Notes: a model not told the origin generated them from the sequence alone. DNA of 39,489 nt from an uncultured Oscillospiraceae bacterium (GCA_910587395.1 CAJULJ010000027.1:1-39489); one strand, 5' to 3'; shown: positions 16,155 through 24,779, counted from the stretch's first letter. Numbers and translations: made by a program.

Positions 16155-18671
16155 ATGGCTCAGCAGACATCTTCTCAATACCAGCAGGCCCCGCCGCCCA
16201 GGCGCAGGCGTGACGATGACCCTTCCCGGCGCAGAGAAGAACAGCCCATTCGTTCTGCTCGAGAACCGGAACGGGTGTTCCCAGACCCAAAGCTGGGCCT
16301 CACCGCCGCCCAGGCGGCGGATTTCCTGGAGCGGGGCCTGGGCAATGAAATGGTGGAGTCCAACGCCAAATCCACCCGGCAGATCATCCGGGAGAACACC
16401 CTGACCTTTTTCAATTTGGTGTTCGTGGTGCTGGCGGCCCTGCTGGTGCTGGCGGGAGACTTCAAGGACATGATGTTTTTGGGCATCGCGGCGGTGAACT
16501 CTATTATTGGTATTATCCAGCAGCTGCGCTCCCGGGCCACACTGGAAAAGCTGTCCCTTATCAGCGAGACGCGGGTGAAGGTGGTGCGGGACGGACAGCT
16601 GGGCACGGTGCCGGTCCATAAGCTGGTGCGGGAGGACATCGTGGAGCTTGGCGCAGGAGACCAGATCCCTGCCGACGGGCCGGTGATGTCCGGCCAGGTG
16701 ACGGTAAACGAGGCTCTGATTACCGGAGAGGCCGACCCCATCACAAAAAACCCCGGCGATGAGCTGCTCAGCGGCAGCTTTGTGGTGTCCGGCAAATGCC
16801 GCGCCCGGCTGGATCGGGTGGGCAAGGCCAGCTATGCCGCCCGGCTGTCCCTGGAGGCCAAGGCTGACCAGGGGGTGGGACGCTCGGAGATGATGAAGTC
16901 GCTGGACAAGCTGATCCGATTCATCGGTTTCGCGCTGATCCCCATCGGGGCGGCTCTGTTCTACAATGAGCTGATGGTCCAGGGGAACGCTTTTTCCGAG
17001 GCGGTGCCCGCTGTTGTGGCCGCCCTCATCGGCATGATTCCCGAGGGGCTGTACCTGCTCACCAGCGTGGCGCTGGCGGTGTCCGTCATGCGGCTGGCCA
17101 AGCGTGAGACGCTGGTGCATGAATTGTCCGCTGTGGAGACCCTGGCCCATGTGGATGTGCTGTGTGTGGATAAAACGGGCACCATCACCCAGCCGGAAAT
17201 GACCGTGAGGGAAGTGGTTCCTCTGGACGAGGAGCGCTGTCCCGCCGGCAGGGTGGAGGAAATTCTTAATGCCTACTATCGGGCCATTGATGCGGACAAC
17301 GACACCGCCCGGGCCATGGCGGAGCGGTTCAACAAATCCTCCATCTGGCAGGTGGAGCGCACGGTGCCCTTCACCTCGGCCAACAAGTGGTCGGCGGTGG
17401 TGTTCAAGTCCTACGGCGCTTACGCAGTGGGCGCGCCGGAGTTCATTATGAAGGCCCGGTACGCCGATTTGCAGCATATGGTTGCGCCTTATCAGGAGCA
17501 GGGCTGCCGGGTGCTTCTGTTGGCAAAGTGCGCCAACGCGCCCACCATGGAGGGCGGGCTGTCCGGCGCGGTGGAGCCGCTGGCCTTGGCGGTGATCAAC
17601 AACCCCATCCGGGAAGAGGCTCCCAAGACCTTCCGCTATTTTTCCGAGCAGGGCGTTACGGTGAAGGTGATTTCCGGCGACAATCCCTCCACCGTGTCCA
17701 GCGTGGCGATTCAGGCAGGCATTGCCGGAGCGGACCGCTTTGTGGACGCCGCCACGCTGAAGGAGCCCGCCGACTATGCCCGCGCCGCGCGTGATTACAA
17801 TGTATTCGGGCGGGTGACCCCAGACCAGAAGCGCAAGCTGGTGAAGGCCCTGCAAAGGGCGGGGCACACGGTTGCCATGACCGGAGACGGCGTCAACGAC
17901 GTGCTGGCCCTCAAGGATGCTGACTGCGGCATCGCCATGGCCTCCGGCTCGGAGGCGGCCTGCCAGGTGGCCCAGGTGGTGCTGCTGGACTCCAACTTTG
18001 CCTCCATGCCGGAGGTAGTGCAGGAGGGGCGGCGGGTCATCAACAACATCCAGCGGGCGGCGGCGCTCTATCTGGTGAAGAATATTATGTCCCTGTTCCT
18101 GTCTATCTTCAACCTGTTCGTTGGTTTTCCCTATCCCTTTGTGCCCATCCAGCTCACGCTTATCAGCGCCTTGACCATCGGCGCGCCCTCCTTTGTGCTG
18201 GCGCTGGAGCCCAACCACGAGATCGTGAAGGGCAGGTTCATGACCAACGTTCTCCGGCGGGCGCTGCCGGGAGGATTGGCGAATATCGTTCTGCTGATCT
18301 TCATCGAGCTGTTTACTTTTGCCTTCGACTTTGAGCGGGTCACTCTGTCCACTTTGTCTACCGTTATCATGGGCGAGGTGGGACTGCTGGTGCTGTATTA
18401 CATATCCCGGCCGCTGGACTGGAAGCGTGGGACGCTGTTGGGGGCCATGTCAGTAGCCTTTGTGGTTGCGGTTCTGAGCTTTGGCGGTGTCTTCGAGCTG
18501 ACCCCGCTGGATTTCCAGGCGGGGCTGGTGATTGTGGTGTTCCTCATGCTCACTCCGTCGGTGATTTTTGTGTTTGAGCGGGGGATGGATCTGATTGAGG
18601 TTCTGATGACAGCGGGCAAAAAGAAGCTGGGCAGGCAGAGGCTGAAACGCGCAACAGTCCGGGAGCGGTGA
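16155..18671 (+). CDS. P-type cation-transporting ATPase (CtpE-like)
   Basis: The 838-residue pump contains all P-type parts: actuator TGEADP (about 190-195), a membrane motif PEGL (296-299), phosphorylation site DKTGT with Asp339, and hinge MTGDGVNDVLALKDAD (about 576). The sequence around PEGL and DKTGT (IGMIPEGLYLLTS, VDVLCVDKTGT) is like mycobacterial CtpE, which takes up Ca2+; I infer a similar substrate, but this is unproven. The first 45 residues are an unusual Gln/Pro/Arg-rich, probably disordered tail. A TATAAT at 16108-16113 lies before the ATG and GGAGCC serves as a ribosome binding site. It stands alone between two terminators. Confidence 0.88.
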   Translation: MAQQTSSQYQQAPPPRRRRDDDPSRRREEQPIRSAREPERVFPDPKLGLTAAQAADFLERGLGNEMVESNAKSTRQIIRENTLTFFNLVFVVLAALLVLAGDFKDMMFLGIAAVNSIIGIIQQLRSRATLEKLSLISETRVKVVRDGQLGTVPVHKLVREDIVELGAGDQIPADGPVMSGQVTVNEALITGEADPITKNPGDELLSGSFVVSGKCRARLDRVGKASYAARLSLEAKADQGVGRSEMMKSLDKLIRFIGFALIPIGAALFYNELMVQGNAFSEAVPAVVAALIGMIPEGLYLLTSVALAVSVMRLAKRETLVHELSAVETLAHVDVLCVDKTGTITQPEMTVREVVPLDEERCPAGRVEEILNAYYRAIDADNDTARAMAERFNKSSIWQVERTVPFTSANKWSAVVFKSYGAYAVGAPEFIMKARYADLQHMVAPYQEQGCRVLLLAKCANAPTMEGGLSGAVEPLALAVINNPIREEAPKTFRYFSEQGVTVKVISGDNPSTVSSVAIQAGIAGADRFVDAATLKEPADYARAARDYNVFGRVTPDQKRKLVKALQRAGHTVAMTGDGVNDVLALKDADCGIAMASGSEAACQVAQVVLLDSNFASMPEVVQEGRRVINNIQRAAALYLVKNIMSLFLSIFNLFVGFPYPFVPIQLTLISALTIGAPSFVLALEPNHEIVKGRFMTNVLRRALPGGLANIVLLIFIELFTFAFDFERVTLSTLSTVIMGEVGLLVLYYISRPLDWKRGTLLGAMSVAFVVAVLSFGGVFELTPLDFQAGLVIVVFLMLTPSVIFVFERGMDLIEVLMTAGKKKLGRQRLKRATVRER

Positions 18672-18685
18672 TTTGAAACAGATAA

Positions 18686-18723
18686 AAACGAGGACCTGCC
18701 GCTCCGGCAGGTCCTCGTTTTTT
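18686..18723 (+). terminator. Bidirectional terminator between the P-type ATPase and nifU
   Basis: AACGAGGACCTGCCG and CGGCAGGTCCTCGTT form a 15-base stem with a CTC loop, flanked by A and T runs. It serves both converging transcripts. Confidence 0.92.
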
Positions 18724-18741
18724 GTGCTGTAAAGCTATGCG

Positions 18742-19191
18742 TCAGCCCTCGGGTTCCTGGTGGCCGTGCTCGTGACAGCAGGAGCAATCGCCGCTGCAGA
18801 ACTGCTCGGGATCATAGGCGATGCCGTTCTTGTCATAGTAATCCTTGATGGCGGCACGCACGGCCTCCTCGGCCAGCACGGAGCAGTGGATCTTGTGGGC
18901 GGGCAGGCCGTCCAGGGCCTCCACCACCGCCTGATTGGTGAGGGACAGGGCCTCCTCTACCTTCTTGCCCTTGATGAGTTCGGTGGCCATGGAGCTGGTG
19001 GCGATGGCGCTGCCGCAGCCAAAGGTTTCGAACTTCACGTCTGTGATGATCCCGTCCTCAATTTTGAGATACATTTTCATGATGTCGCCGCACTTGGCGT
19101 TGCCCACCTCACCCACGCCGTCAGCGTTGGGAATCTCGCCCACGTTGCGGGGGTTGCGGAAATGGTCCATTACCTTTTCACTGTATAACAT
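18742..19191 (-). CDS. nifU: Iron-sulfur cluster scaffold protein (NifU/IscU type)
   Basis: The 149-residue protein assembles Fe-S clusters for delivery to apo-proteins. The three scaffold Cys are present: Cys34 in AKCGD, Cys59 in FGCGSA and Cys103 in IHCSV. Asp36 is also conserved. The tail after about residue 130 is unusual: FCSGDCSCCHEHGH adds four Cys and three His, a possible extra metal site that some clostridial homologues share. The start lies inside the last codons of nifS (14-base overlap), so the two are coupled. Confidence 0.93.
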   Translation of the reverse strand: MLYSEKVMDHFRNPRNVGEIPNADGVGEVGNAKCGDIMKMYLKIEDGIITDVKFETFGCGSAIATSSMATELIKGKKVEEALSLTNQAVVEALDGLPAHKIHCSVLAEEAVRAAIKDYYDKNGIAYDPEQFCSGDCSCCHEHGHQEPEG

Positions 19192-20365
19192 AATTGCGTT
19201 CTCCTCTCTGTAATGCTTTCCAAACGGGAGACATGTCCCGAAGATAGTTCACAACCTCGGTGGCCGCTTTGATAATGGCCTCCGCGTCCGCCATGGTGTT
19301 GTCTTGATCCAGGGTGAGACGCAGAGAGCCGTGGGCCACCTCGTGGGGCCGGCCGATGGCCAGCAGTACGTGGCTGGGGTCCAGGGAGCCGGAGGTGCAC
19401 GCCGAGCCGGAGGAAGCGGCGATGCCTTTGTCGTCCAGCAGCAGCAGCAGGGACTCGCCCTCAATGCCCTCGAAGCAGAAGTTCACGTTGCCGGGGAGAC
19501 GGCGCTGCCGGTCGCCGTTGAGGGCGGAGTGGGGAATTTTGGACAACCCCTCAATAAGCGCGTCCCGAAGCTTTGCCGCGTGGGCGTCGTTTTCCTCCAT
19601 ATGAGCGATAGAGTCCTCCAGCGCCGCGGCCATACCCATGATGGCGGGGAGGTTTTCCGTACCGGCCCGGCGGCCGGACTCCTGAGCGCCGCCGTGGATG
19701 AAGGTGAGCAGGGGGATGCCCCGGCGCACATACAGCGCGCCCACCCCCCTGGGGCCGTGAAATTTATGGCCGGACAGGGACAGCATGTCGATGCTTTGGG
19801 CGTTTACGTCAATGGGCAGGTGGCCCACAGCCTGAACGGCGTCGGTGTGGAAGGGAACGCCCTTTTCCCGGCACAAGGCTCCAATTTCAGCGATAGGCTG
19901 GATGGTGCCGATTTCGTTGTTGGCGAACATGACGGACACCAGGGCGGTGTCCTCCCGGATGGCGGCGGCCACGTCCTCCACCTTTACAATGCCGCTTTCA
20001 TCAACGGGGACCAGGGTGACCTCAAAGCCTTCTTTGGAGAGCTGGTCCATGGTATGAAGGACAGCGTGGTGCTCGATGGCGGTGGTGATGAGGTGTTTTT
20101 TGCCTTTGCGAGCACCCATCTTGGCGGCGCTGGCAATGGCCTGATTGTCCGCCTCGCTGCCGCCGGAGGTGAAGTAAATCTCTCTGGGCTGGGCTCCGAT
20201 GGCTTTTGCCACCGTCTCCCGGGCGGATTGCAGTGCCTCCTTGGCCTGCTGCCCGGGGGAATGGAGGCTGGAGGGATTGCCCCAGAAGCGCTCCATGGCG
20301 TCCAGCATGGCCTGCTGAGCAGTGGAGCTGGTCTTTGTGGTCGCGGCGTTGTCCGCATATATCAT
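19178..20365 (-). CDS. nifS: Cysteine desulfurase (NifS/IscS type)
   Basis: The 395-residue PLP enzyme takes sulfur from cysteine for Fe-S clusters. It opens with MIYADNAATTKTSSTAQQAM; the PLP lysine is in SLSGHKFHGPRGVGALY and the catalytic Cys in SSGSACTSGSLDPSHVL. The start is the ATG at 20365, with AAGGAGATGGACAAGTC before it; a longer frame reaching to 20521 includes the promoter and is rejected. It precedes and overlaps nifU and is divergent from argG. Thiolation enzymes such as MnmA or ThiI are not next to it, so a general Fe-S role is likely. Confidence 0.94.
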   Translation of the reverse strand: MIYADNAATTKTSSTAQQAMLDAMERFWGNPSSLHSPGQQAKEALQSARETVAKAIGAQPREIYFTSGGSEADNQAIASAAKMGARKGKKHLITTAIEHHAVLHTMDQLSKEGFEVTLVPVDESGIVKVEDVAAAIREDTALVSVMFANNEIGTIQPIAEIGALCREKGVPFHTDAVQAVGHLPIDVNAQSIDMLSLSGHKFHGPRGVGALYVRRGIPLLTFIHGGAQESGRRAGTENLPAIMGMAAALEDSIAHMEENDAHAAKLRDALIEGLSKIPHSALNGDRQRRLPGNVNFCFEGIEGESLLLLLDDKGIAASSGSACTSGSLDPSHVLLAIGRPHEVAHGSLRLTLDQDNTMADAEAIIKAATEVVNYLRDMSPVWKALQRGERNYVIQ

Positions 20366-20422
20366 GACTTGTCCATCTCCTTGAAGTCCGTGAAAAAGGG
20401 ACTGATTTTTTGTTTCGCCCAA

Positions 20423-20451
20423 ACCATACCGTAAAAAGCATACCTTGTCAA
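20423..20451 (-). promoter_or_regulatory. Promoter for nifS-nifU
   Basis: On the minus strand TTGACA (20451-20446) and TATGGT (20428-20423) are spaced by exactly 17 bases, 58 bases before the nifS start codon. Confidence 0.75.
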
Positions 20452-20508
20452 TAGGAATTGTGAGAATTTTCCGTCGGCGGTGACGGAGGAATGAATAAAT
20501 ACGGCTGT

Positions 20509-20539
20509 TATTCATACACATTATGAATATTTATCCGAA
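20509..20539 (+). promoter_or_regulatory. ArgR-box-like operator in the nifS/argG divergent region
   Basis: TATGAATATTTATCCGAA (20522-20539) matches the ARG-box consensus TNTGAATWWWWATTCANW at 16 of 18 positions. TATTCATA just before it (20509-20516) makes a perfect inverted repeat with the first half of the box, spaced by five bases. A weaker TGAATAAAT lies at 20492-20500. The site is about 60 bases upstream of the argG -35 and is the expected place for arginine-dependent repression by ArgR. Confidence 0.55.
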
Positions 20540-20598
20540 TATGTGGAATATTGCCCAGAAAAGCCAGGAGAAATTCGGATAACTATGCAAAAAATCAC

Positions 20599-20627
20599 TT
20601 GCCAACAGTCGGCTGGGGTAGTATACT
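20599..20627 (+). promoter_or_regulatory. Promoter for the arginine operon
   Basis: TTGCCA (20599-20604) and TATACT (20622-20627) are spaced by 17 bases, 56 bases before the argG start. Confidence 0.8.
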
Positions 20628-20683
20628 CTTACAAGTGGCACGGAAATGTGCCCTGTTACTATGGAAAAACGGAGGGAATCACC

Positions 20684-21898
20684 GTGACTGACGTGAAAAA
20701 AGTAGTGCTTGCCTATTCCGGCGGGTTGGATACATCCATTATTATCCCCTGGCTGAAGGAAAATTACAACAACCCTGAGATCATCGCCGTGTCCGCCGAT
20801 GTGGGGCAGGGGGACGAGCTGGACGGCCTGGAGGAAAAGGCTGTCAAGACCGGCGCGTCCAAGCTGTACATCGAGGACCTGACCGACATTATGGTGGACG
20901 AGGTCATCATTCCCTCCATGATGATGGGGGCCAAGTATGAAGACTATTTGCTGGGCACCGCCTTTGCCCGGCCTGTCATCGCCCGCCGTCTGGTGGAAAT
21001 CGCCAGGAAGGAGGGGGCCGACGCCATCTGCCACGGCTGTACCGGCAAGGGCAACGATCAGGTCCGCTTCGAGCTGGCCATCAAGCGCTTCGCCCCTGAA
21101 ATGCGCATCATTGCCCCCTGGCGTGAGTGGTCTATCAAGGGCCGTGACGAGGAGATCGACTACGCCGAGGCCCACAACGTGCCCTTGAAGATTTCCCGGG
21201 AAACCAACTATTCCAAGGACAAGAACCTGTGGCACCTGTCCCATGAGGGCTTGGATCTGGAGGATCCCGCCAACGAGCCGCTGTACGACAAGCCGGGCTT
21301 CCTGGAAATGGGCGTGTCCCCCGCCGTGGCCCCCGACGCCCCCGCCTATGTCACTCTGGACTTTGTGCAGGGCTGGCCTGTGGCTGTCGATGGGGAGAAG
21401 ATGAAGGCGTCCGACATCATCCGCAAGCTGAACAAGCTGGGCGGTGAGAACGGAATCGGCCTGCTGGACATCGTGGAGAACCGTCTGGTGGGCATGAAGG
21501 ACCGGGGTGTGTATGAGACGCCGGGCGGGTCCATCCTCTACCGGGCCCATGAGGTGCTGGAGATGATCACCGTGGACAAGGATACCAAGCACATGAAGTC
21601 CAAGCTGGCGGTGGATTTTGCCGATCTGGTGTATAACGGCAAGTGGTTCACCCCCCTGCGGGAGGCGCTTCAGGCCTTCGCCGTGGACACCCAGAAGCAC
21701 GTCACTGGTCAGGTGAAGCTGAAGCTGTACAAGGGCAATATCATCACCTCCTCCGTTACTTCCCCCGAGACGCTGTATTCCGAGAACCTGGTCACGTTTG
21801 AAGAAAGTGATTACAATCAGGACGACGCCACCGGCTTCATCAATCTGTGGGGCCTGCCGGACAAGGTCCAGGCGCTGCGGGAGCAGGGAAAACTGTAA
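20684..21898 (+). CDS. argG: Argininosuccinate synthase
   Basis: The 404-residue enzyme joins citrulline and aspartate with ATP, the next-to-last step of arginine synthesis. The N-terminal ATP-loop LAYSGGLDTSI, the CHGCTGKGNDQVRFE segment and SYSKD-like KETNYSKDKNLWH region are clear. The start is a GTG at 20684 with GGAGGG eight bases before; an upstream extension contains the promoter and is rejected. It is the first gene of an operon carrying all later and earlier arginine steps. The length is normal. Confidence 0.96.
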   Translation: MTDVKKVVLAYSGGLDTSIIIPWLKENYNNPEIIAVSADVGQGDELDGLEEKAVKTGASKLYIEDLTDIMVDEVIIPSMMMGAKYEDYLLGTAFARPVIARRLVEIARKEGADAICHGCTGKGNDQVRFELAIKRFAPEMRIIAPWREWSIKGRDEEIDYAEAHNVPLKISRETNYSKDKNLWHLSHEGLDLEDPANEPLYDKPGFLEMGVSPAVAPDAPAYVTLDFVQGWPVAVDGEKMKASDIIRKLNKLGGENGIGLLDIVENRLVGMKDRGVYETPGGSILYRAHEVLEMITVDKDTKHMKSKLAVDFADLVYNGKWFTPLREALQAFAVDTQKHVTGQVKLKLYKGNIITSSVTSPETLYSENLVTFEESDYNQDDATGFINLWGLPDKVQALREQGKL

Positions 21899-21907
21899 AT
21901 AAACCGT

Positions 21908-21930
21908 GCGGGCGGCGGCTGGCCGCCCGC
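21908..21930 (+). other. Intercistronic hairpin between argG and argH
   Basis: GCGGGCGGC and GCCGCCCGC form a perfect nine-base stem with a five-base loop, without a T-run. It may act in mRNA stability or partial attenuation between the two cistrons. Confidence 0.55.
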
Positions 21931-21952
21931 CCCATGAACAGGAGCGATCATT

Positions 21953-23341
21953 ATGAAACTCTGGGCGGGCCGTTTCCAGAAGGAGACCGACACCCTGGTC
22001 AACGACTTTAACTCTTCCATTGGCTTTGACGCCCGGCTGTATGAGCAGGACATCCGGGGCTCCATGGCCCACGCCGCCATGCTGGGGAAGACCGGTGTGA
22101 TTGAGGCGCACGAGGCGGAAAAGATCGTGGAGGGCCTCCAGGCCATTCTGGCGGATATTGAGGCCGACAAAGTGGAGTTCTCCCTGGACAACGAGGACAT
22201 CCACATGAACATAGAGGCCCTGCTCACCGAGCGTATCGGGCAGACGGGTAAGCGTCTGCACACCGCCCGCTCCCGCAACGATCAGGTGGCCACTGATTTC
22301 CGGCTGTATGTGAAGGAGGAAATTCCTCACATCATCAGTCTGGTGCTAGATCTGGAGAAGGTGCTGGTGAAGAAGGCCAAGGCCAATCTGTCCACTGTCA
22401 TGCCCGGTTATACCCATCTCCAGCGGGCCCAGCCCACCACCTTCGGTCACTACATGATGGCCTACGCCAACATGCTCAAGCGGGATGTCACCCGGCTGGA
22501 GGACTGTTTGGAGCGGTTGGACGAATGTCCCTTGGGTTCCGGGGCGCTGGCGACCTCCACTTATCCTGTGGACCGGCTACAAACCGCCGCTGCTCTGGGC
22601 TTTGCAAAGCCCACCGACAACTCTATGGATTCCGTATCCGACCGGGATTACGCCATTGAGCTGCTGTCCGCCCTATCCATTCTCATGATGCATTTGTCCC
22701 GGTTTTCCGAGGAGATTATCCTGTGGTGCTCTTGGGAGTTCAAGTTTGTGGAGTTGGACGACGCCTATTCCACCGGCTCGTCCATCATGCCTCAAAAGAA
22801 GAACCCTGACGTGGCCGAGCTGGTTCGGGGTAAGACGGGGCGGGTGTACGGCTCCCTTATCACCCTGCTCACCGTGATGAAGGGCCTGCCTCTGGCCTAT
22901 AACAAGGACATGCAGGAGGACAAGGAGCCGGTGTTCGACGCCATCGACACGGTGGAGCTGTGCGTCCCTGTGTTCACCGCTATGCTGGATACCCTGACGG
23001 TGAAGGACAAGAACATGGCCCGGGCGGCGTCGGTGGGCTTCATCAATGCCACCGACTGCGCCGACTATCTTGTGAAGAAGGGGATGCCCTTCCGGGAGGC
23101 ATACATGATCGTGGGCCGTCTGGTCCACATGTGTATCCGGACTGGGGAAAGCCTTGACACCCTGCCGCTGAAGGACTTCCGAGCCATCTCCGGCCTGTTC
23201 GACGAGAGCGTGTACGACGCCCTCCAGCTCAAAACCTGCGTGAACGAGCGCAAGGTATACGGCGGTCCCTCTGAGGAGAGCGTGAAGAAGCAGATTGAGC
23301 TCATTGAGGAATTTGTGGCTCTGCGTAAGACGGAGGCATAA
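21953..23341 (+). CDS. argH: Argininosuccinate lyase
   Basis: The 462-residue enzyme splits argininosuccinate into arginine and fumarate, the last step of the pathway. Seen are WAGRF at the start, the HTARSRNDQVATD segment, and the family signature GSSIMPQKKNPD with its catalytic Ser loop. An AGGAGCG lies before the ATG at 21953. The stop is one base from the start of a PAS-domain gene, so translation of that gene is coupled to argH. Confidence 0.96.
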   Translation: MKLWAGRFQKETDTLVNDFNSSIGFDARLYEQDIRGSMAHAAMLGKTGVIEAHEAEKIVEGLQAILADIEADKVEFSLDNEDIHMNIEALLTERIGQTGKRLHTARSRNDQVATDFRLYVKEEIPHIISLVLDLEKVLVKKAKANLSTVMPGYTHLQRAQPTTFGHYMMAYANMLKRDVTRLEDCLERLDECPLGSGALATSTYPVDRLQTAAALGFAKPTDNSMDSVSDRDYAIELLSALSILMMHLSRFSEEIILWCSWEFKFVELDDAYSTGSSIMPQKKNPDVAELVRGKTGRVYGSLITLLTVMKGLPLAYNKDMQEDKEPVFDAIDTVELCVPVFTAMLDTLTVKDKNMARAASVGFINATDCADYLVKKGMPFREAYMIVGRLVHMCIRTGESLDTLPLKDFRAISGLFDESVYDALQLKTCVNERKVYGGPSEESVKKQIELIEEFVALRKTEA

Positions 23342-23342
23342 T

Positions 23343-23720
23343 ATGAACCTGTTTCCTTTTTTCGAGAGCGTATTGGAGCAGGACCGCTGCGCGGTGGTGC
23401 TGTGTGATTTAGAGCACACAATTATATATATGAACCATGCGGCAGGGGAGCGGTATGCCAAATGGGGTGGTATGGCGTTGCTGGGTAAGAGTCTGCTGGA
23501 CTGCCACACGCCTCAGGCCAATGAAATGATCAAAAAGGTTGTAGCATGGTTCCAGGAGAGCCGGGAGCACAACGTGATCTACACATTCCGCAACGAGAAA
23601 GAGAACAAGGACGTGTATATGGTGGCCCTGCGCGACAACGGCGGAACACTGATCGGTTACTATGAAAAGCACGAGTACCGGGACCGGGAGACGATGAAGC
23701 TGTACGATTTCAAGCCGTAA
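23343..23720 (+). CDS. Single-domain PAS protein inside the arginine operon
   Basis: The 125-residue soluble protein is one PAS domain. Features are LCDLEHTIIYMNHAAGERYAKWGG, LLGKSLLDCHTPQANEMIKKVVAWF, and the closing strand VALRDNGGTLIGYYEKHEY. It most resembles the C-terminal PAS part of DUF438 proteins (the LLDCH segment with a His/Cys that could carry a ligand). There is no kinase, cyclase or DNA-binding domain. It starts one base after the argH stop, between argH and argC, so it is made with the arginine enzymes. A sensing or enzyme-partner role is possible but unproven. Confidence 0.82.
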   Translation: MNLFPFFESVLEQDRCAVVLCDLEHTIIYMNHAAGERYAKWGGMALLGKSLLDCHTPQANEMIKKVVAWFQESREHNVIYTFRNEKENKDVYMVALRDNGGTLIGYYEKHEYRDRETMKLYDFKP

Positions 23721-23743
23721 ACACGGCATAGGACGTGACCAGA

Positions 23744-24685
23744 ATGAGCAAACCAAAAATCTATATCGACGGAAAAGAGGGGACCACCGGCCTCCAGATT
23801 TACGAACGGCTGGGAGAGCGGGATGACATTGAGCTGCTCCTCATCGACGAGGGCAGGCGCAAAGATATAGAGGAGCGGCGGAAGCTCCTCAACGCCGCCG
23901 ATCTGGTGTTTCTGTGCCTGCCGGATGCCGCTGCCCGTGAAGCGGTTTCTCTTGTCGCCAATGAGAATACCAGGATTATTGACTGCTCCACTGCCCACCG
24001 CACGGCGGAGGGCTGGGTGTACGGGTTCCCGGAGCTCCGTAGCCAGCGGGAACAAATCAAAACCGCCAAGCGGGTGTCCAACCCCGGCTGCTACGCCACT
24101 GGTTTTCTCTCTTTGGCGCGGCCCCTGGTGGAGATGGGGGCGCTGGACCAGATGGCCTGTGTGACCTGCCATGCCCTGTCCGGCTACACGGGAGCGGGGA
24201 AAAAAGCCATCGCCCAGTATACTGACCCGGACCGAGAGCAGGAACTGGATTCTCCTCGGCACTACGCCGTCACATTGGCCCACAAGCACATCCCGGAGAT
24301 GATGGCGGTGAGCGGACTGACCAATAAGCCCATTTTCATGCCCATGATCTGCGACTTTCCCCAGGGCATGACGGTGACGGTACCACTGTTTGCCAGCCAG
24401 CTAAAACGTGCTGGCTCCATTGACGGGCTGCGGGCGCTGTACGGGGAGTATTACGAAGGCAGCACCGTGGTGGAGCTCCGCCCCGCCGATGCGCCCGGCT
24501 GCGGCTTTATTGGCTCCAACAATCTGGCAAGTAAAGATACTTTACAGATTTTTGTCAATGGAAATGAGGACCAGCTGATGCTCACCGCCCGTCTGGATAA
24601 CCTGGGCAAAGGCGCCTCCGGCGCGGCGGTGCAGAATATGAACCTGATGCTGGGCTTTGAAGAGACCAAGGGCTTGAATCTATAA
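23744..24685 (+). CDS. argC: N-acetyl-gamma-glutamyl-phosphate reductase (short, type 2)
   Basis: The 313-residue enzyme reduces N-acetylglutamyl phosphate to the semialdehyde, the third step toward ornithine. The N-terminal NAD(P) loop IYIDGKEGTTGLQI and catalytic Cys116 in VSNPGCYATGF are present, as is HKHIPEM. The length and the GKEGTTG loop mark it as the short ArgC2 type rather than the usual ~345-residue form. I chose the ATG at 23744; an upstream GTG at 23735 lies too close to the AGGA. Confidence 0.94.
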   Translation: MSKPKIYIDGKEGTTGLQIYERLGERDDIELLLIDEGRRKDIEERRKLLNAADLVFLCLPDAAAREAVSLVANENTRIIDCSTAHRTAEGWVYGFPELRSQREQIKTAKRVSNPGCYATGFLSLARPLVEMGALDQMACVTCHALSGYTGAGKKAIAQYTDPDREQELDSPRHYAVTLAHKHIPEMMAVSGLTNKPIFMPMICDFPQGMTVTVPLFASQLKRAGSIDGLRALYGEYYEGSTVVELRPADAPGCGFIGSNNLASKDTLQIFVNGNEDQLMLTARLDNLGKGASGAAVQNMNLMLGFEETKGLNL

Positions 24686-24689
24686 AAGG

Positions 24690-24757
24690 AAAAGCGAAAC
24701 GCGGTTTCGCAGCTAAAAGTTTCTTTTTGGGCCTTTTTCTTTTCAAAGAAAAGGGCC
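24690..24757. repeat. Palindromic intergenic element between argC and argJ
   Basis: Two hairpins lie together: GCGAAAC-GCG-GTTTCGC (24696-24712) and a longer T/A-rich one with GGGCCTTTTTCTTT pairing to AAAGAAAAGGGCC around TC. From memory, similar AAGTTTCTTTTTGG…CTTTTTCTTTTCAAAG units are dispersed between genes in this bacterial group, so this may be one copy of a repeat family. It could also partly terminate or process the arg message. Confidence 0.45.
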
Positions 24758-24779
24758 ACACCGAAAAGGAGTTGCGATC

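Noticed and set aside
16050..18218. A 722-codon open frame antisense to the P-type ATPase
   Set aside because: It mirrors the codon pattern of the pump, which carries DKTGT, PEGL and the hinge motif. No ribosome binding site or domain supports the antisense frame.
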